Positions 1 through 12,243 of a stretch of 64,000 nucleotides of DNA are shown here, one piece after another (the first letter of the stretch is position 1; each line of letters opens with the position of its first letter). This DNA is from Endotrypanum monterogeii. Its lineage: Eukaryota; Euglenozoa; Kinetoplastea; Trypanosomatida; Trypanosomatidae. The stretch spans positions 49,148 to 113,147 of the forward strand of contig KV784177.1 in NCBI GenBank assembly GCA_000333855.2, written 5' to 3'. Below the pieces are notes generated by a model. It saw nothing but the letters and a program-made list of their open reading frames with translations. It was not told the origin of the DNA and ran no database searches. The position numbers were made by a program, and so were the translations under genes.

Positions 1-2086
1 TGACAATTGCGTCCCCCCCTTCCTTCCTTCCTTCCCTCCCTCCCGTGTGTGTGTGTGGGGGGGGGGGTAATACTAATAAATAATATGATCCATCATACAG
101 AAAATGTGAGGGGATACACACCATGGTGCTGTGACAGCGCAGCACTCACAAACAAGACCACTAAAAAAAGGGCTACAGCCTTTGCCTGATCTAGTGAGGC
201 GCCGGTGCTGGAAAAATGGTCTTCATCTGCTGAGCATATCTTCTGCGGTGCTGTAGGATGCAAGCGATTGACAAATGCTTGGCAGGAAGGGAGTCACAGC
301 GAAACAGAGCGTGAGGAAGCGGGTACGTAACACACTCTTCTGCATGGCTTTTCTGAAGGCTACGACACAAACAAATCTCATCTCTGGTGAATCCCGCTTT
401 CGTTGGTATGCAACTCAGCAAAGAGAAGGAAGACGAATCTCTGCAGACGGCACAGAAAAACAAAAGCCCACACACACCGAGAGGTGCTTGTGTATGTGGT
501 AGGATAACGTCACGGGGACTCTTTCTTTTTTTTTCCTACTCGGGGTGTGCCTCTTCGCCGACTAGAAGCGTGCAGCGGGCCCGCTTTACGCTATCCTGGA
601 CCTGTCTCCACAGGACCCTTTGACCGGGACCAAACGAAGCGGCAGGCACACGCACCAGCAAACAATGCTCCACATCACCCGCCCAGGGAGGGCATTTGCT
701 TCCCCTCCCTCCCGCCCCCCTCTGCTGAGCTTCAGCCACGGGCACAGTGGGGGCCTGGCGGAACGTGCTCAAGCCACTGCAGCACGCTGCCTATCATAGT
801 GACGACGCGGACGAGCTCCACGTCACAGGGCCGCGTAGAGACCGAGCGTGCACACCCCCAAAGGATGCATCACACGGATCCTTCCATGCCACCGGTGGGT
901 GGCCTCCCCTATGGTATTCGCGGTCGCCGACACCCTCCCTCATACCCTCCGCAGTCCGAAACAAAAACAATGCAATTTTTTTTTTTTTGAGGGGGAGGAG
1001 CATGTCCGTCTTTACCGGTGATTAGAGCACCTAAACAAGGAAAAATGGGAAAAAAAACGCCACCATTTTTTTTTTACCGAAACCCTCCAAACCAAAATAC
1101 TGAAGGCAATGGCGAGAAGGGAGCGGTGGAGAAGCAAGGAGGGAGCATGGAGGTGGTCACTGAAAGGGTTTCTAGGGGAAGTTTGATAATGCGTAATGTT
1201 CTGCTCAATGTCAGCGATTGAGCGGAGGGGGAAGGTGCATGAGGCAAATAGTTTCAAAACGAAGAAAGCAGTCGACCACAAAGGAAGCGAAAAAAGAGAG
1301 AAGGTCGAGAGAGGATCAGTCCTCTAGCCCGCAACAAACATTTCCTTCCTCTGCCAACCCGCATACACACTAGTGGCTATTCTGTATTTGTTCGACCTGC
1401 CCAATATACACATCTTATTTTCTCTTTTTTTCCCCGACTCAATACCCGCAAAAAAAAAAAAATGAGCTCCAATGAGCGTACAGGGAACGGTAGCACTTGC
1501 GCTCCTTTTGCTCAGTATGATGCAGTGTCGTCAACAAGTATTCCATTCCACCCTTGGCAGTTCACATGCATGCGGAGGGATTCGTAGCCGTTTGCATCTT
1601 AACGGAAGGCAAGACGCTCAAGACCCGGACACCGATGCGATAAGCTACAAAAAAGCGACGGCAACAGCGCCCATCGAGCAGAAATGCCATGCCGTTGAGA
1701 TAAGCTTCGCCCTACCCCTCCTGAAAAAAAAAAAAATTGACGTGACAAACACCAACAAAAATACCAACACAGAGTAAGCGAAAAAAAAAAAGAGACGTAA
1801 AGACAGAGACACCCATCCGCACGTCGAGAAAACAGAAACTGCACGTGAATGTGCTGATGAGCTACAGGCGGGGGGAAAAACGTCCAGAAGAAGAACGGTC
1901 TCAACGACAACACCTCGGCAGTCTGTACGATGGACGACCTCAAAAGGGCAAGAGCAGGAAGGCTTCCGTTGTTAAGACAGCCTCCAAAACACATGAAGTG
2001 AAGGCGGAGTAATAATCAAAGGGTGAGAAAAAAAAAATGGGGGAAGCGCGTCCGATGTGAGGATTCAAATATTAGATTTAACCCGC

Positions 2087-2117
2087 ACAAACAAACAAAC
2101 AAACAAACAAACAAAAA
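2087..2117. repeat. (ACAA)n microsatellite
   Basis: About seven tandem ACAA units run into a short A run. A similar tract in the opposite sense, (GTTT)n, lies near 43839-43860. Confidence 0.9.
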
Positions 2118-2782
2118 AGGTGGTCAACATGAAGCCCGAGTGAAAGGGTACACATGTGCTTCATTGAGATGCTTGCTTCCGTGATACATTATAGGAGAAA
2201 AAATGAAAACAATATTGGAAAACACACACGGTCACGTGAATAGGATGAGTGATGGTGCGGTGGAAAAATGAGAAGAATAATAAAATAAAAAACACAAACA
2301 GTGGAGAAGCCAACATACAGACAAATATCATCTCAAGGCGGTCCTGCCTGCAAACAGCACGCCCATTGGTGCTAACTGCGACAGCAGAGAACCCCTTCCC
2401 CTTTCTGTGTAAAAATAGATCACACTGAGGCGAGAGAGGGAGAGAAGAAAAAAAAAGGGGGGGGGAGGTGCTTGAGTCCTCCATGACACAATGCAGTGCT
2501 TGACTCGAGATGGTGGTGGCGGTGGTTCCCTCGAAAAGGATACTCATATATATCCTCGAAGGAGACTATTTTTTTTTTTCGCTTTTTTCTCATACACTTC
2601 ATATCAAGCAAACGCGTCGAGTTTTGTCCCCTCCCTTGATATTCAAGAAAGAAGCTGTCAGCACGGGTACACGCACGTATTTACATATGGGAGTAGTTAG
2701 AGATCCAGTGCATCTGCAGTCGCATTCCGTTACGGATGATCACGAGGGCAGGCAAGGTGTCTTTGCCCACACTTGACAAACT

Positions 2783-2816
2783 CGCCGAGACGAGTGGTCG
2801 CCTACCCGTCTCGGCG
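2783..2816. repeat. perfect 10-bp inverted repeat, 14-base loop
   Basis: The arms are cgccgagacg (2783-2792) and cgtctcggcg (2807-2816). The stem is GC-rich, in a locally GC-rich island of the left gene-free block. It could fold in RNA or as a cruciform. No terminator family is known that it would match in kinetoplastids. Confidence 0.8.
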
Positions 2817-3612
2817 CCTTCGTAACCTGTAGCTGGCAAGTGAACTGTGCTGAGTCTCCACCACCCCTGCGTTCTGCAGTTCTCCTCGGATGGGGAGGGG
2901 AAAAAGCAGAGGGGCAAGGTGCAGCTACCGCGCACACAAGTTTCCACGTCACCTACTCGGCGACTATTCATTCCTCTCAGGCATACCTGCTGCGTAACCT
3001 ACATCTGGCCACTGAAACCCCGCTAAAAATATGTTTCGTTCGACCACTGGGAGTTGTAGAGGGGAGGAGGGGAGGGGCTGCGTGTGCCAGGAGGAGGTTA
3101 GACGGTCTGTCCGCCTTGCGCCCGAGTCCCTCCGGATCAGCTGTTCACACGAGTGGCTAATCGATGCTGTAGGGTGTCTAACTTCTCGTCTCCCCCCTCC
3201 TTGAAGCCTTGACAAGAGCAAAGATATGGCCCGATGTACACGCACAAGCTCCATAAAACTAGAGCTGACAATCAAGATTCTGTGGCGCCTGGGCTTGGGG
3301 CAGGGAGAGAGAAAAGAAGACAAAGGCACGGAGGGAGATAAGGGGAAGACTTGGCGGAGCGGTGCGGTTATGAAAACACGACTGCCAGCTTCACGGTGTA
3401 GACGGGAAACGAGGCAGAGGATTAGTGGAAAAGCACTGTTCGCGTTTTAGGTGAAAAAAAACGAAAGAAGTGATGCTCTCCGCCTGCGAAGTGATCCTCA
3501 TACACATGAGTGGGTGCGAGAAGCAGATAAAAAAAAAAATGGATCTAGGGGGGAGAGAGTGAGGGGACTCACACACAAAAAGGGTAAACAAACAAACACG
3601 AACACACAGACG

Positions 3613-3645
<33 letters not shown>
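3613..3645. repeat. (CA)n microsatellite
   Basis: An uninterrupted CA dinucleotide tract on the plus strand. It would read as UG repeats in a minus-strand transcript. Confidence 0.95.
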
Positions 3646-3647
<2 letters not shown>

Positions 3648-3990
3648 AGAGGGGAAAAGAGAGAGGGATTACGGACCAAGAGGGTGTGACTATTATGAGG
3701 ACGTAGGGGAAAAAAAAAACACAATTTAAAAATCTAACCAATGGAAACAAAAAGGACTAGGGGGGAAACACGCTCTGTGATACGAAATATGAAGAAAAAA
3801 AAATCAAAACTACACCAAAAATTAAAGATGACAGAGATAAGAAAAAAAACTAGTATATCTATATATGAGAGTGTGTGTGCTTGCTATGGTAACTCTACAA
3901 TGAGAGTAGGAGGGGGGGGGCGGGACAAGAAACCTGTAGACACGTGCACACAGACACTAAAAAAAAACAAAACACACATACACACACATG

Positions 3991-4015
3991 TATATATATA
4001 TATATATATATATAT
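3991..4015. repeat. (TA)n microsatellite
   Basis: A pure TA tract of about 25 bases, preceded by CA-rich sequence. Another lies at 6087-6113. Confidence 0.95.
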
Positions 4016-4869
4016 CAGGTCCTGAGGGTATACGCTCACGAGGGTGAACCAGGTTATGCCTCCTCTTCCACCTGAAATCCTAACCGTTTTTTTTTCTTCA
4101 TCCTCGGTGTAAGACGCCCATGAGGGTAGCTAGACTGCTTCAAGTCATACAACGTTAACATACAACCAGTCACTTGCTTAGAGAATTAGACGCGGGAAAC
4201 AAAAAATGAGAAGATACAGAGGAGAAAGTTAAAGGTGATAGATCACATCGCCAACAAAGGTCACCCACCTGTGAGGCGGACGTGAGATGAGCAGGCGAGC
4301 GAAAAGTGGCTAAAAAGATGGGATGTTTACAGGGAGGGGGAAAGCGGTAGCCTTCCGACAGCAAAAAAAAATCGAAAAAAAAAGCGTTCGTGCAGGATGG
4401 AGGCGAGGGGGGAAAGGATACAACAACAAAATAAATCACTGGTGAGAAAAAAGGTAGCACAACAAAGAGAGAGGATGGGGCAACAGCGACATCAACAACA
4501 GCAAAGAAAAAAAAAACGATCAAAATCGCCGACAAAAACGGGGTAAAAAAATCTGAGGGTACACAAGTGAGTGGGCGGATAGGAGAAGGGGGAGCAGCCA
4601 AATGAACATACTACGAGAAAAGGAAAGGAGGACACGGAGTAAGGAAGTGAGACGGAAGAATGAGGGGGTCAGGAGGGAGAGGGGAGGGAGAAAAATCAGT
4701 GGAAGTGATGAGGGAGGGAAAAAAAAACAAATATGAGACACAAAGGCAACACCAAAAAAATAAATCACACACACACACACACACACAATTAAGCACACAC
4801 AGAAAAAAATTAATAGAAAAGGGTATAGAAGGAGAGAAAAAGGAAACTGGAGAAAAAAAGAAAAAAGTG

Positions 4870-4896
4870 TTTTTTTTTTTTGGGGGGGGGGGGGGG
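4870..4896. repeat. T-run to G-run junction
   Basis: Twelve T are followed directly by fifteen G. On the minus strand this reads C15 then A12. A second junction of the same kind is at 53260-53282. Confidence 0.95.
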
Positions 4897-7800
4897 ACTG
4901 GAGAAACAGAGATGGAAAGGGGAGCTCACAGATCGCACGTAAATACGTATACCCCAATGGAGCCGATGGATAGGAGAAAAAAACCGTGGGGAAAATAAGA
5001 AGGCACTTGTTGAAGAAAACGGAAATTCAACGATTCGGTTATCACATACCCCCTCCCCCACACCCTCCTCTGCTTGCGCTTTTCTTGTACCTTTTCACTT
5101 TGCTATAGTCTCCGTCTATGACACTCGAAGAAGTTCTCGGACGGCACCTTCAAACTTTTTTGAGGAGGTCAAGGCAACGGTGCACACCGGCGTCGCGAAG
5201 AGGACGGCGAGGATAGTTGGGACGCCAATTTTACTTGCATACATTCAACGATTCCTCTTGGAGATTGATTTGCCTTTGCCCAGTGTGTCTCCCGGCGATA
5301 CATTTCTCTACAAGGTGTACTCCTATCACCCCCACTTCGTGTCCCCACATACAGTACCATGTATATAGGAACATAAGTAAGTGGTGTCCTGCCGATACAC
5401 TCGACGAGCATTGTCGTATGAAAGTGCGGGGATGAGACGATAGGGAGTGTGGGGACGACATAGCACACAGCCCTGAAGGGAGCAGAAGGGAGCAAAAAAA
5501 AAAAAAAACCTAGTGCTCTCTCTTTTTGACGACTCCTCTTAGCTCAGAAAGAAAAAGATGAGAGAAGAGGTACGCATCCCGTCAGTCAGTCCGTTTGTCC
5601 ATCAGTCTGAGACATACAGACAGAGATTTGGAACAGACTATGAATTGGAGACGAATGCAGTGCACGTCCACAAGAGAAAATCTCAGACGAGGAACGTCTG
5701 GTGGTAATATGTTTTTTTATTGCGTGTATGTGTGTGTGGGGGGTGGGAGGGGGGGGCAAGAACAACAACTAAATAAAAAAACATGGACGCCGGTGTCTAC
5801 AATCAGGTAGACAACATCTGGGACGCAACCGACTGAACGGTGGGGGGAAGGTGGTGGTGGTGGGAGGGGGGACAAATAACAACATAATCGACAACGGATT
5901 TGAGCATCAAGCAGGAAGAGTGGGGAGTGGTGGGGGTGTTGGTGGCCCAGTGCGAGTCTTGGCCCACACCTCCAGTCTGAAAATTAAAATATGAAAGCAA
6001 AAGCGTAAAGATGAGAGGAGGGAAAAGACACGCGCCTAATCGCACACAAATGTCACTCCTTGCAGAAAAAAGGGAAAGAAGAGGAGTATATATATATATA
6101 TATATATATATATTGTGGTGACAGAAGAGCGGAGGAGATGGCGATAGATCCCCAACGCACGTAGTGGACATACGCAACATACGCAAACACACAAAGAGAG
6201 AGACAGGGATACAGATATCCTTATTCCACGACAGACGCTAAAGAGTGTGTGAAGGACAAACACACGCACACACACACATATTAGGAATACCCCTGGCCAG
6301 ATAAAATGATTACATCACTTAACAACAACAACAAAAAGGGGAAACCAAACAAGAAAAAAAAACAAATAAACGCACAAAAAAAGATATCGAGGGGGGGGCA
6401 CAGAAAATGATTCAAGTTAACCCGTTTAATGTGAAGAGGCCCCAGCCTTTAGAAAATGGAGCAAATGATGCACTCCAACGCATGGCAGGGGAAAGGTGAT
6501 ATACCCGAATAGGCGCCGGAGAGGGAAGGCTTTAGCGGAGGTGAAGTACCTCTTCGCGCACGATAGCAACAAGAAATAGTGATGGCACGAGGAAAAGAAG
6601 AAGATTGATTCAAACAGCGTGTCAGTCCCAGAAACCGAGAACGTCCAGTTGAGCGAAGAAAAATAATATCCTCTTGTCCCAAAAACAACATTTTTTTTAC
6701 CGTGAATTAGGTTCGGGGGGAGGGGGGATGAAGAGGAATATTAAAACGTTGAATTCTCCTTTGAATGGTGGGGCGGCGGTGTGTGTTTGTGTCTGTGTGT
6801 GTAGAGGGAAGGTTGGCACACTTCACTATTCGTTTTCTTTATTTTTCCACAATACTCTGGGCATTTTGAGTGCAATTGAGACAACAAAACGATAAAGAAA
6901 TAAAGAAAAACATAACCGGTGAAAACACATCAGGGAGGGGGAGGGACGTATATAAATATCTATAAATAAATAAATATAAATAAGATCAATATTGATGGAA
7001 GCAGACACTCACACATTCCACAAGAGGCTTCCTTCTCACGGGCACAACAATTCACACACACGCACACGCAGATAATCAGAGATGAGGGCTGAAAGCGCGA
7101 GACGTTCTGCTGGATCGGCTTACGAGAGAGAAAGAAATGGTGAGAAAGAAGCGTACAGAACGAGATAAAAATGGCTTCATCATCCAGTCTCCTCCGAAAC
7201 CGCTCCGACTCCCTGCAGACTTCACGAGTGTTCTTCAATAGAGACACAAGCATCAACAACACACACAGTAATAGAAAAAAAAAGGAGACCTCACCCGTGT
7301 TGATTGCTATCCAGTGCAAAAGACCGTCTTGACGTAGAGACTCGAAACACATTCGTTCTGCTCTTCGTGGAGTGTGCCCGTAATCAGACAAGTGTGGTGA
7401 AGTGCTTCTTAGAAGCCCCTTAGCTGCGTTATCGAGTGGTACAGACAACAGAGGGTGGCCAGGACCCACAGCAGAGGAGTTCGCCAAGAATCCCCCCCTC
7501 CCCCCCCCCTCTGATCACCGTTTCCTGCAGTTCTGTTCTCCTGGAGAAAAGCAGAGAGAGACTGTGCAGGTGCTGTGCACATAAACCCACAGGACTTCGA
7601 AGTACCACCGCCTGTGTAGTACACTGTTAACAAACTCTTTTTAGGGAAAGAGAGTCATGTGCACATCACACGGAATGACTTTTTCAATCTTGCGCAGTGA
7701 ACACGCACTTTGAGGGCAGTACACCGCTGAGTTACAGGGAAAAAAACTCTCAGACTCGCATTCTCGAAGAAGCATCGGCCGCATCTTCGTGGTTGACGGA

Positions 7801-10191
7801 GTACCTGTGGGCGGTCGACACAGTTTTCGAGCCTCGCGTGAACGTGTGTGATGACGTGTTTGGTGTGTCAGTCAGCAATTCTTAAGCTCCGGCATGATTG
7901 AAACCCCATCTGATCCCTGAATTTTTTTTTTTTGCAGAACAAAACGTACAGTATTGAGCTGTGGAACGAGGAAAATATTTCATCAGCACACCAGGAAAAA
8001 GAGAAATATGCTGATCCGGTACACAGGGCCCCATTCCCAGAGATTCCTTCGAACGGCGTGTATATGCTGAAGGCCAGAGCACCGCATGATCGCCTTGATT
8101 TAGGGAGAAAATCGCTTTTGGGGAATTGGCGATTACTTCAGTTTAATAGTACCCCACAGTTTTTCCTCTGCATAAAGTTCGAAGAAAAAATTTTTTCTCG
8201 GTATCTGTAACGAGTACATTGTGTCTAGGGACTCGAGTGACAACTTCGGCTTCTCCCCTTGTGTCTATCCTCCTGTAGCTGTTGCACTGGTGTCGAGCTC
8301 AACGCGGCATACAGAAACCAACGTGTCTTTACCTCATCGCCACTGCACACGCAACACCTTCAATACACACACGCTCTCACACACACACACTTCGCCAAAT
8401 GAGTGTCTATTGGCCTCGGCCATCGCTAGGAGCATAGATTTATATTATTCGTCGATGCACTCCTTTAGCTCTGCGACGCAGCTGCACCCCAGCGCCAGGA
8501 CAACATATGATGGCGATGTCGTGATCCGTCATCACATGACCAATCCATTGCGTCGGTGACACTAGATCCTGCTGAGCAGCTAACACGGAGTCAGCCAGTG
8601 ATAAAAAAGAACTCGACACGCTTGCTCTGCCCCACTGGCTACACCAAGTCAGAATCGAATGAACCAACATAAGGGATTAAAAAAAAAAAACACGGAACAC
8701 GGTGTATCGGGTGAGAGAAGCCGCAGCAGCCGCCAAGAGTATCCTGCAATCACCTAGTAAAGTACGTCCGACAAATCGTACGGTGATACCTTCGCCTTTG
8801 TCATTCACAAAAAAATAAAATGGTGGAATAGGGGGAAGGGGTCTGTGAGAACTGCTGTCGTTTGCACTCTGACAGCGAGCATGTGTGTACCCACCGCCGT
8901 CTCCCCCTCCCTCTCCCACACACAAACACTTGCGGATTCTCTGCCGGCATGCTGATGTCCTGGAACACGCGGTGACTTTCAGAACTGGCGGGAGATAGCA
9001 ACCCCCCCCCCGACTACTCAGTCCATGCGCGGCTGCGTTGCATATCAGGAGTACATGTCCCGTTATCGCGCTCAGCTGCACCGCACCTCACGCAAATCTG
9101 ATGATATACACATTGGACCGTCTTTAAATTGCTTTTGTTCCTGGGGAAAGGGGATGAGGTCTTGTGCTCCGGTGGAGTCCCCCCGCAGGGACCGCAACCC
9201 CCACCGGCACACCGCAAACACAGAGCTCTCCAGCGACACCCAAGGTCCGCCGCGACTCCCCAGGAAATGGGTAGTTGGCTGCCGCTCCCCCCCCTCCCCA
9301 CCCACCACCACACACACACACACACAGGAGCATCGGAGGTAGCTTCACTACTTCTTCATCGATCATCGAATCTGATGACGAGGTGATGAGCAAGTGCGAG
9401 AATATAAAGGTCAAACATAAAAAGAAAAAATTAAAAAATTAAAGCGAATAAAAACGCGTGAGAAAAAAAAATGACTGCCTGGAGGAGACACTAATAAAAT
9501 CCAGCGAATTTACACAACACAACTGATGAGAAGATGGGGAGGGGGAAGAAACAGCAGTGCACACGACAGTGCAGCTTCTCAGGTCAGCGTCTTTGAAACA
9601 CCCACCCCATATTGCGCCAAGACGCAACTCTGTCAAACCAACCAATACACCTTTATACCTACATGCGGGTGCACGCAATTCTACCACAATATATATAAAA
9701 AAAAAAACATGTTGTTGGCGAAAAAGGAGAGAAAATATCATCCCATTCTTTGATGTCTGTATTAAAAAAATATATAAAAAATGGTTAGCTCTTGATCACC
9801 CGCCCGGTTTTTCTCCCGGTTACGGAGGCGTTTCGTTTCTTTTTTTTTTTCATTTTTTTTTACTCGGTCAGCACCTCTTTTTTTTTTTTTTTCAGTTTCT
9901 CATTGAGATGTAAAACGCTGCAGGAAATGTACTGAGCCGCTCCCACTACAGAACATGAGAGGATGTTTCCCAAGTATTCCGTTGTGCACACAACAGCATC
10001 ACCCTTGCCTCGGCCTCAATGGGGGGTAGTGGCAGGGGGGGGGTTGATTAGGAAGAGCTGCAAGCGTCGCTGCGCCATTTCATGGAGCTTCCTCTGTACG
10101 ATACTGCCTTCTTAAATATATTTAGAGACAAAAGCAGGTTCTGAAAATGAAAAAAAAATGTTTGCTTACTTCTCCCCTTCGCCGCCCGTAG

Positions 10192-12243
10192 CTAGTATGT
10201 CATGCGGCGGCGCATGATGCACAGTGACTGATGCAACTTCTCTTCACTACGGAGCACGGCTGACTCACAATAAGGGCACTGCAGAAACCCGAAATGATCG
10301 CGCAGCTGCAAAACAGTAAATTTCGCTCGATACGCCACCATCGGATAGCAGGATGTGAGTTGTTTCATAGATTGGGGCATGTCAGCGCCTTCCTTGTCCT
10401 CCTTTTTGGGGTTCGAGCCATGACCGGTCGTCATCAAGTGCTCTACAAGATTTCCATAGTTTAGAAAGACTTCATAGCAGTCCAAGTGATCGGCAGGGCA
10501 CTGATACGCCATGACGACTCGATCACCGGTGAACAGGTCTGGTGGTGGATCGAGGGATCCCTGGTAACACTCAGCGTTCACGTCGACAAGCACCTCCAGA
10601 CTCCTTGGGGATGTGGGGAATCCAATGATGTCACCACAACGTCGGAGGTGATCGAGGTGATCGTTCAGTGTAATCGTGCGAACCGATGGCGGTATGGATG
10701 TGGCTGCACCACCGTAGACAGACTGCTGCGGTGAGGGCCGTGACACGCCGCTCGTATCATGTGGCGTCGGGTGGTTAACCAGCTGCGGGAGGTCACACCT
10801 GCACTTACAGCAGTATGTCTTGCAATGCCCGGTCTCATCGATGTGGTGCACCATCCGCTCCCAGCTGGAGAAGAGGAAGAGACACTCGTGGCACTGATAC
10901 AGGACGACATAGGATGCCTTTCGTGCATCGGTAGTTGCCACGCCGGTCGGAAAAGGGGGCTGTCGAAGCGGAGGTGTCCGTAAACTGGCGATGTCGCCGG
11001 ATATCGCATAAGACGCGTCCATCAGCGGAACATCATCGTCCGTGATGGGTGGCAGCAGAGGACGCCACTGCAAAAAAGAAGCCCCAGAGAAACCCAAGAC
11101 ATCAATCATCGGCGGAGCAACCGCCGCATTCTCAGCACCACTTGCACCAGCTCCACCGTCGTCATCCCGGCTCTTTGACATGAAAGAATCACACCTCGGT
11201 GATTGGGTTGGCAGTGGTCGCATACTGCTGCTCACTAGCGACGAGGCTGGGGATTCGGTGAGCAAGTGGCTACTACCTATCATCGGCGCAGTCGGCGGAC
11301 AACCATGCCGGAGGTGTAGCATCATCTCCAGCAGAGTACCGCGCGTTTCACAGTGTCGGCACACAGCCTCGTTTTGTATGCACGTAGCATGATGTACTCG
11401 TCGCAGGTGCTCGGCGAGGTGCAGCGGATGAAGAAAGGAAATACCGCAGACGCACTTGTACTGAAGTGTTGAGAGTCCGGTGTAGGAGGTATTGTATGTA
11501 TAGGCGCTGCACGGTGCCTGGACTTCACACAAGTAGTCTCGACGGGTGTAGAAGACGCCGTAAAAACCACAGTGGCCTGTGCTTTCTTCGTGCTTTATCG
11601 GTCGCTGAGGACCGAAGCAGCGAAGACGCATAAGGCACTGAACACAGAGTGGAAGTGTGTGACCACTCTTGTCCATATGCTTTGTTGCCTTCGTCCAGGT
11701 GCCGCAGAGGTTCAAGCACTCCATGCAACGAAACGGGGTTCGAGTGCCACCCGTGTCGTCAGAACCACCTGTAAGCAGTGCGGTACTGGTGCTACCGGTT
11801 TGTAGACTGCTTGTAGAGTCGCTGGGGAGATTATAGTCCTGAGGTAAGCCTGGCAGCTCGAAGTCGGCTTTTTCATACGAGCGAAAATTGGGTAGACCGA
11901 TACAGTGTGTGTGGACGATAGCGATGGAGGTCAGGGGACCCGTATCCGCACTAACAGTAGGTGCAACAGTACTTGTAGAGGGTGACGAGTGTGGCGGCGA
12001 GGCGGTCACCGTCGTTGCCGACAGTTGCCGATCTCGATGGCGCTCAATCAGCTTCGTCAAACTCGCAAAAAATCCGCGCGGTACGATGAAGGTGTTGCAA
12101 ATAGGGCACTTCACAGCTCCATGTCGTGTAACGTAAATATGGCGACTCATCTCGTTGCCGGTGTTGCACTTGAAGTCGCACTCGACACAGCCGAGTGGCC
12201 GGCGGGTCTGACCGCGTGCATTGTTGTCACCGTGCGGAATCAT
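10192..12243 (-). CDS. multi-zinc-finger protein, C2H2 with long spacers
   Basis: This 683-residue protein holds repeated finger modules. The first has C19, C22, H35, H41, followed by C46 and C49. The second has C173, C176, H189, H195, then C200, C203, H218, H224. A third, less regular one starts at C264/C266. Two more lie near residues 455-540 and 590-680, beginning YQCHEC and YQCPADHLDC. Four of the first-half fingers keep exactly 12 residues between the last Cys and first His and 5 between the two His. That spacing is known from U1-type, matrin and JAZ-type fingers, many of which bind double-stranded or structured RNA. Ser/Thr-rich linkers separate the modules. No other domain is visible. 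The ATG at 12243 is the first in frame. I infer a nucleic-acid-binding role, perhaps RNA; the target is unknown. It is the last supported gene of the transcription unit. Confidence 0.85.
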   Translation of the reverse strand: MIPHGDNNARGQTRRPLGCVECDFKCNTGNEMSRHIYVTRHGAVKCPICNTFIVPRGFFASLTKLIERHRDRQLSATTVTASPPHSSPSTSTVAPTVSADTGPLTSIAIVHTHCIGLPNFRSYEKADFELPGLPQDYNLPSDSTSSLQTGSTSTALLTGGSDDTGGTRTPFRCMECLNLCGTWTKATKHMDKSGHTLPLCVQCLMRLRCFGPQRPIKHEESTGHCGFYGVFYTRRDYLCEVQAPCSAYTYNTSYTGLSTLQYKCVCGISFLHPLHLAEHLRRVHHATCIQNEAVCRHCETRGTLLEMMLHLRHGCPPTAPMIGSSHLLTESPASSLVSSSMRPLPTQSPRCDSFMSKSRDDDGGAGASGAENAAVAPPMIDVLGFSGASFLQWRPLLPPITDDDVPLMDASYAISGDIASLRTPPLRQPPFPTGVATTDARKASYVVLYQCHECLFLFSSWERMVHHIDETGHCKTYCCKCRCDLPQLVNHPTPHDTSGVSRPSPQQSVYGGAATSIPPSVRTITLNDHLDHLRRCGDIIGFPTSPRSLEVLVDVNAECYQGSLDPPPDLFTGDRVVMAYQCPADHLDCYEVFLNYGNLVEHLMTTGHGSNPKKEDKEGADMPQSMKQLTSCYPMVAYRAKFTVLQLRDHFGFLQCPYCESAVLRSEEKLHQSLCIMRRRMTY

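Larger units (their letters stand above)
1..10191. other. gene-free repeat-rich block, 3' side of the transcription unit
   Basis: No ORF here has convincing protein character on either strand. The block holds a composite CCTT/CCCT/TG/G microsatellite at about 20-68, an (ACAA)n tract, (CA)n and (TA)n tracts, many A runs and purine-only stretches. Islands of more balanced composition occur near 190-480, 2690-3260, 5090-5450, 7340-7630, 7690-8660 and 8960-9300, but their ORFs are short and mostly need non-ATG starts. The block lies downstream of the last minus-strand gene. It could be a very long intergenic region, a transcription termination zone or a stretch of lost genes, and the sequence does not decide between these. 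Confidence 0.7.

Noticed and set aside
2491..3160. Overlapping short ORFs on both strands of the GC-rich island
   Set aside because: No frame is longer than about 110 codons, starts are mixed, and the residues are shadows of each other with no domain.
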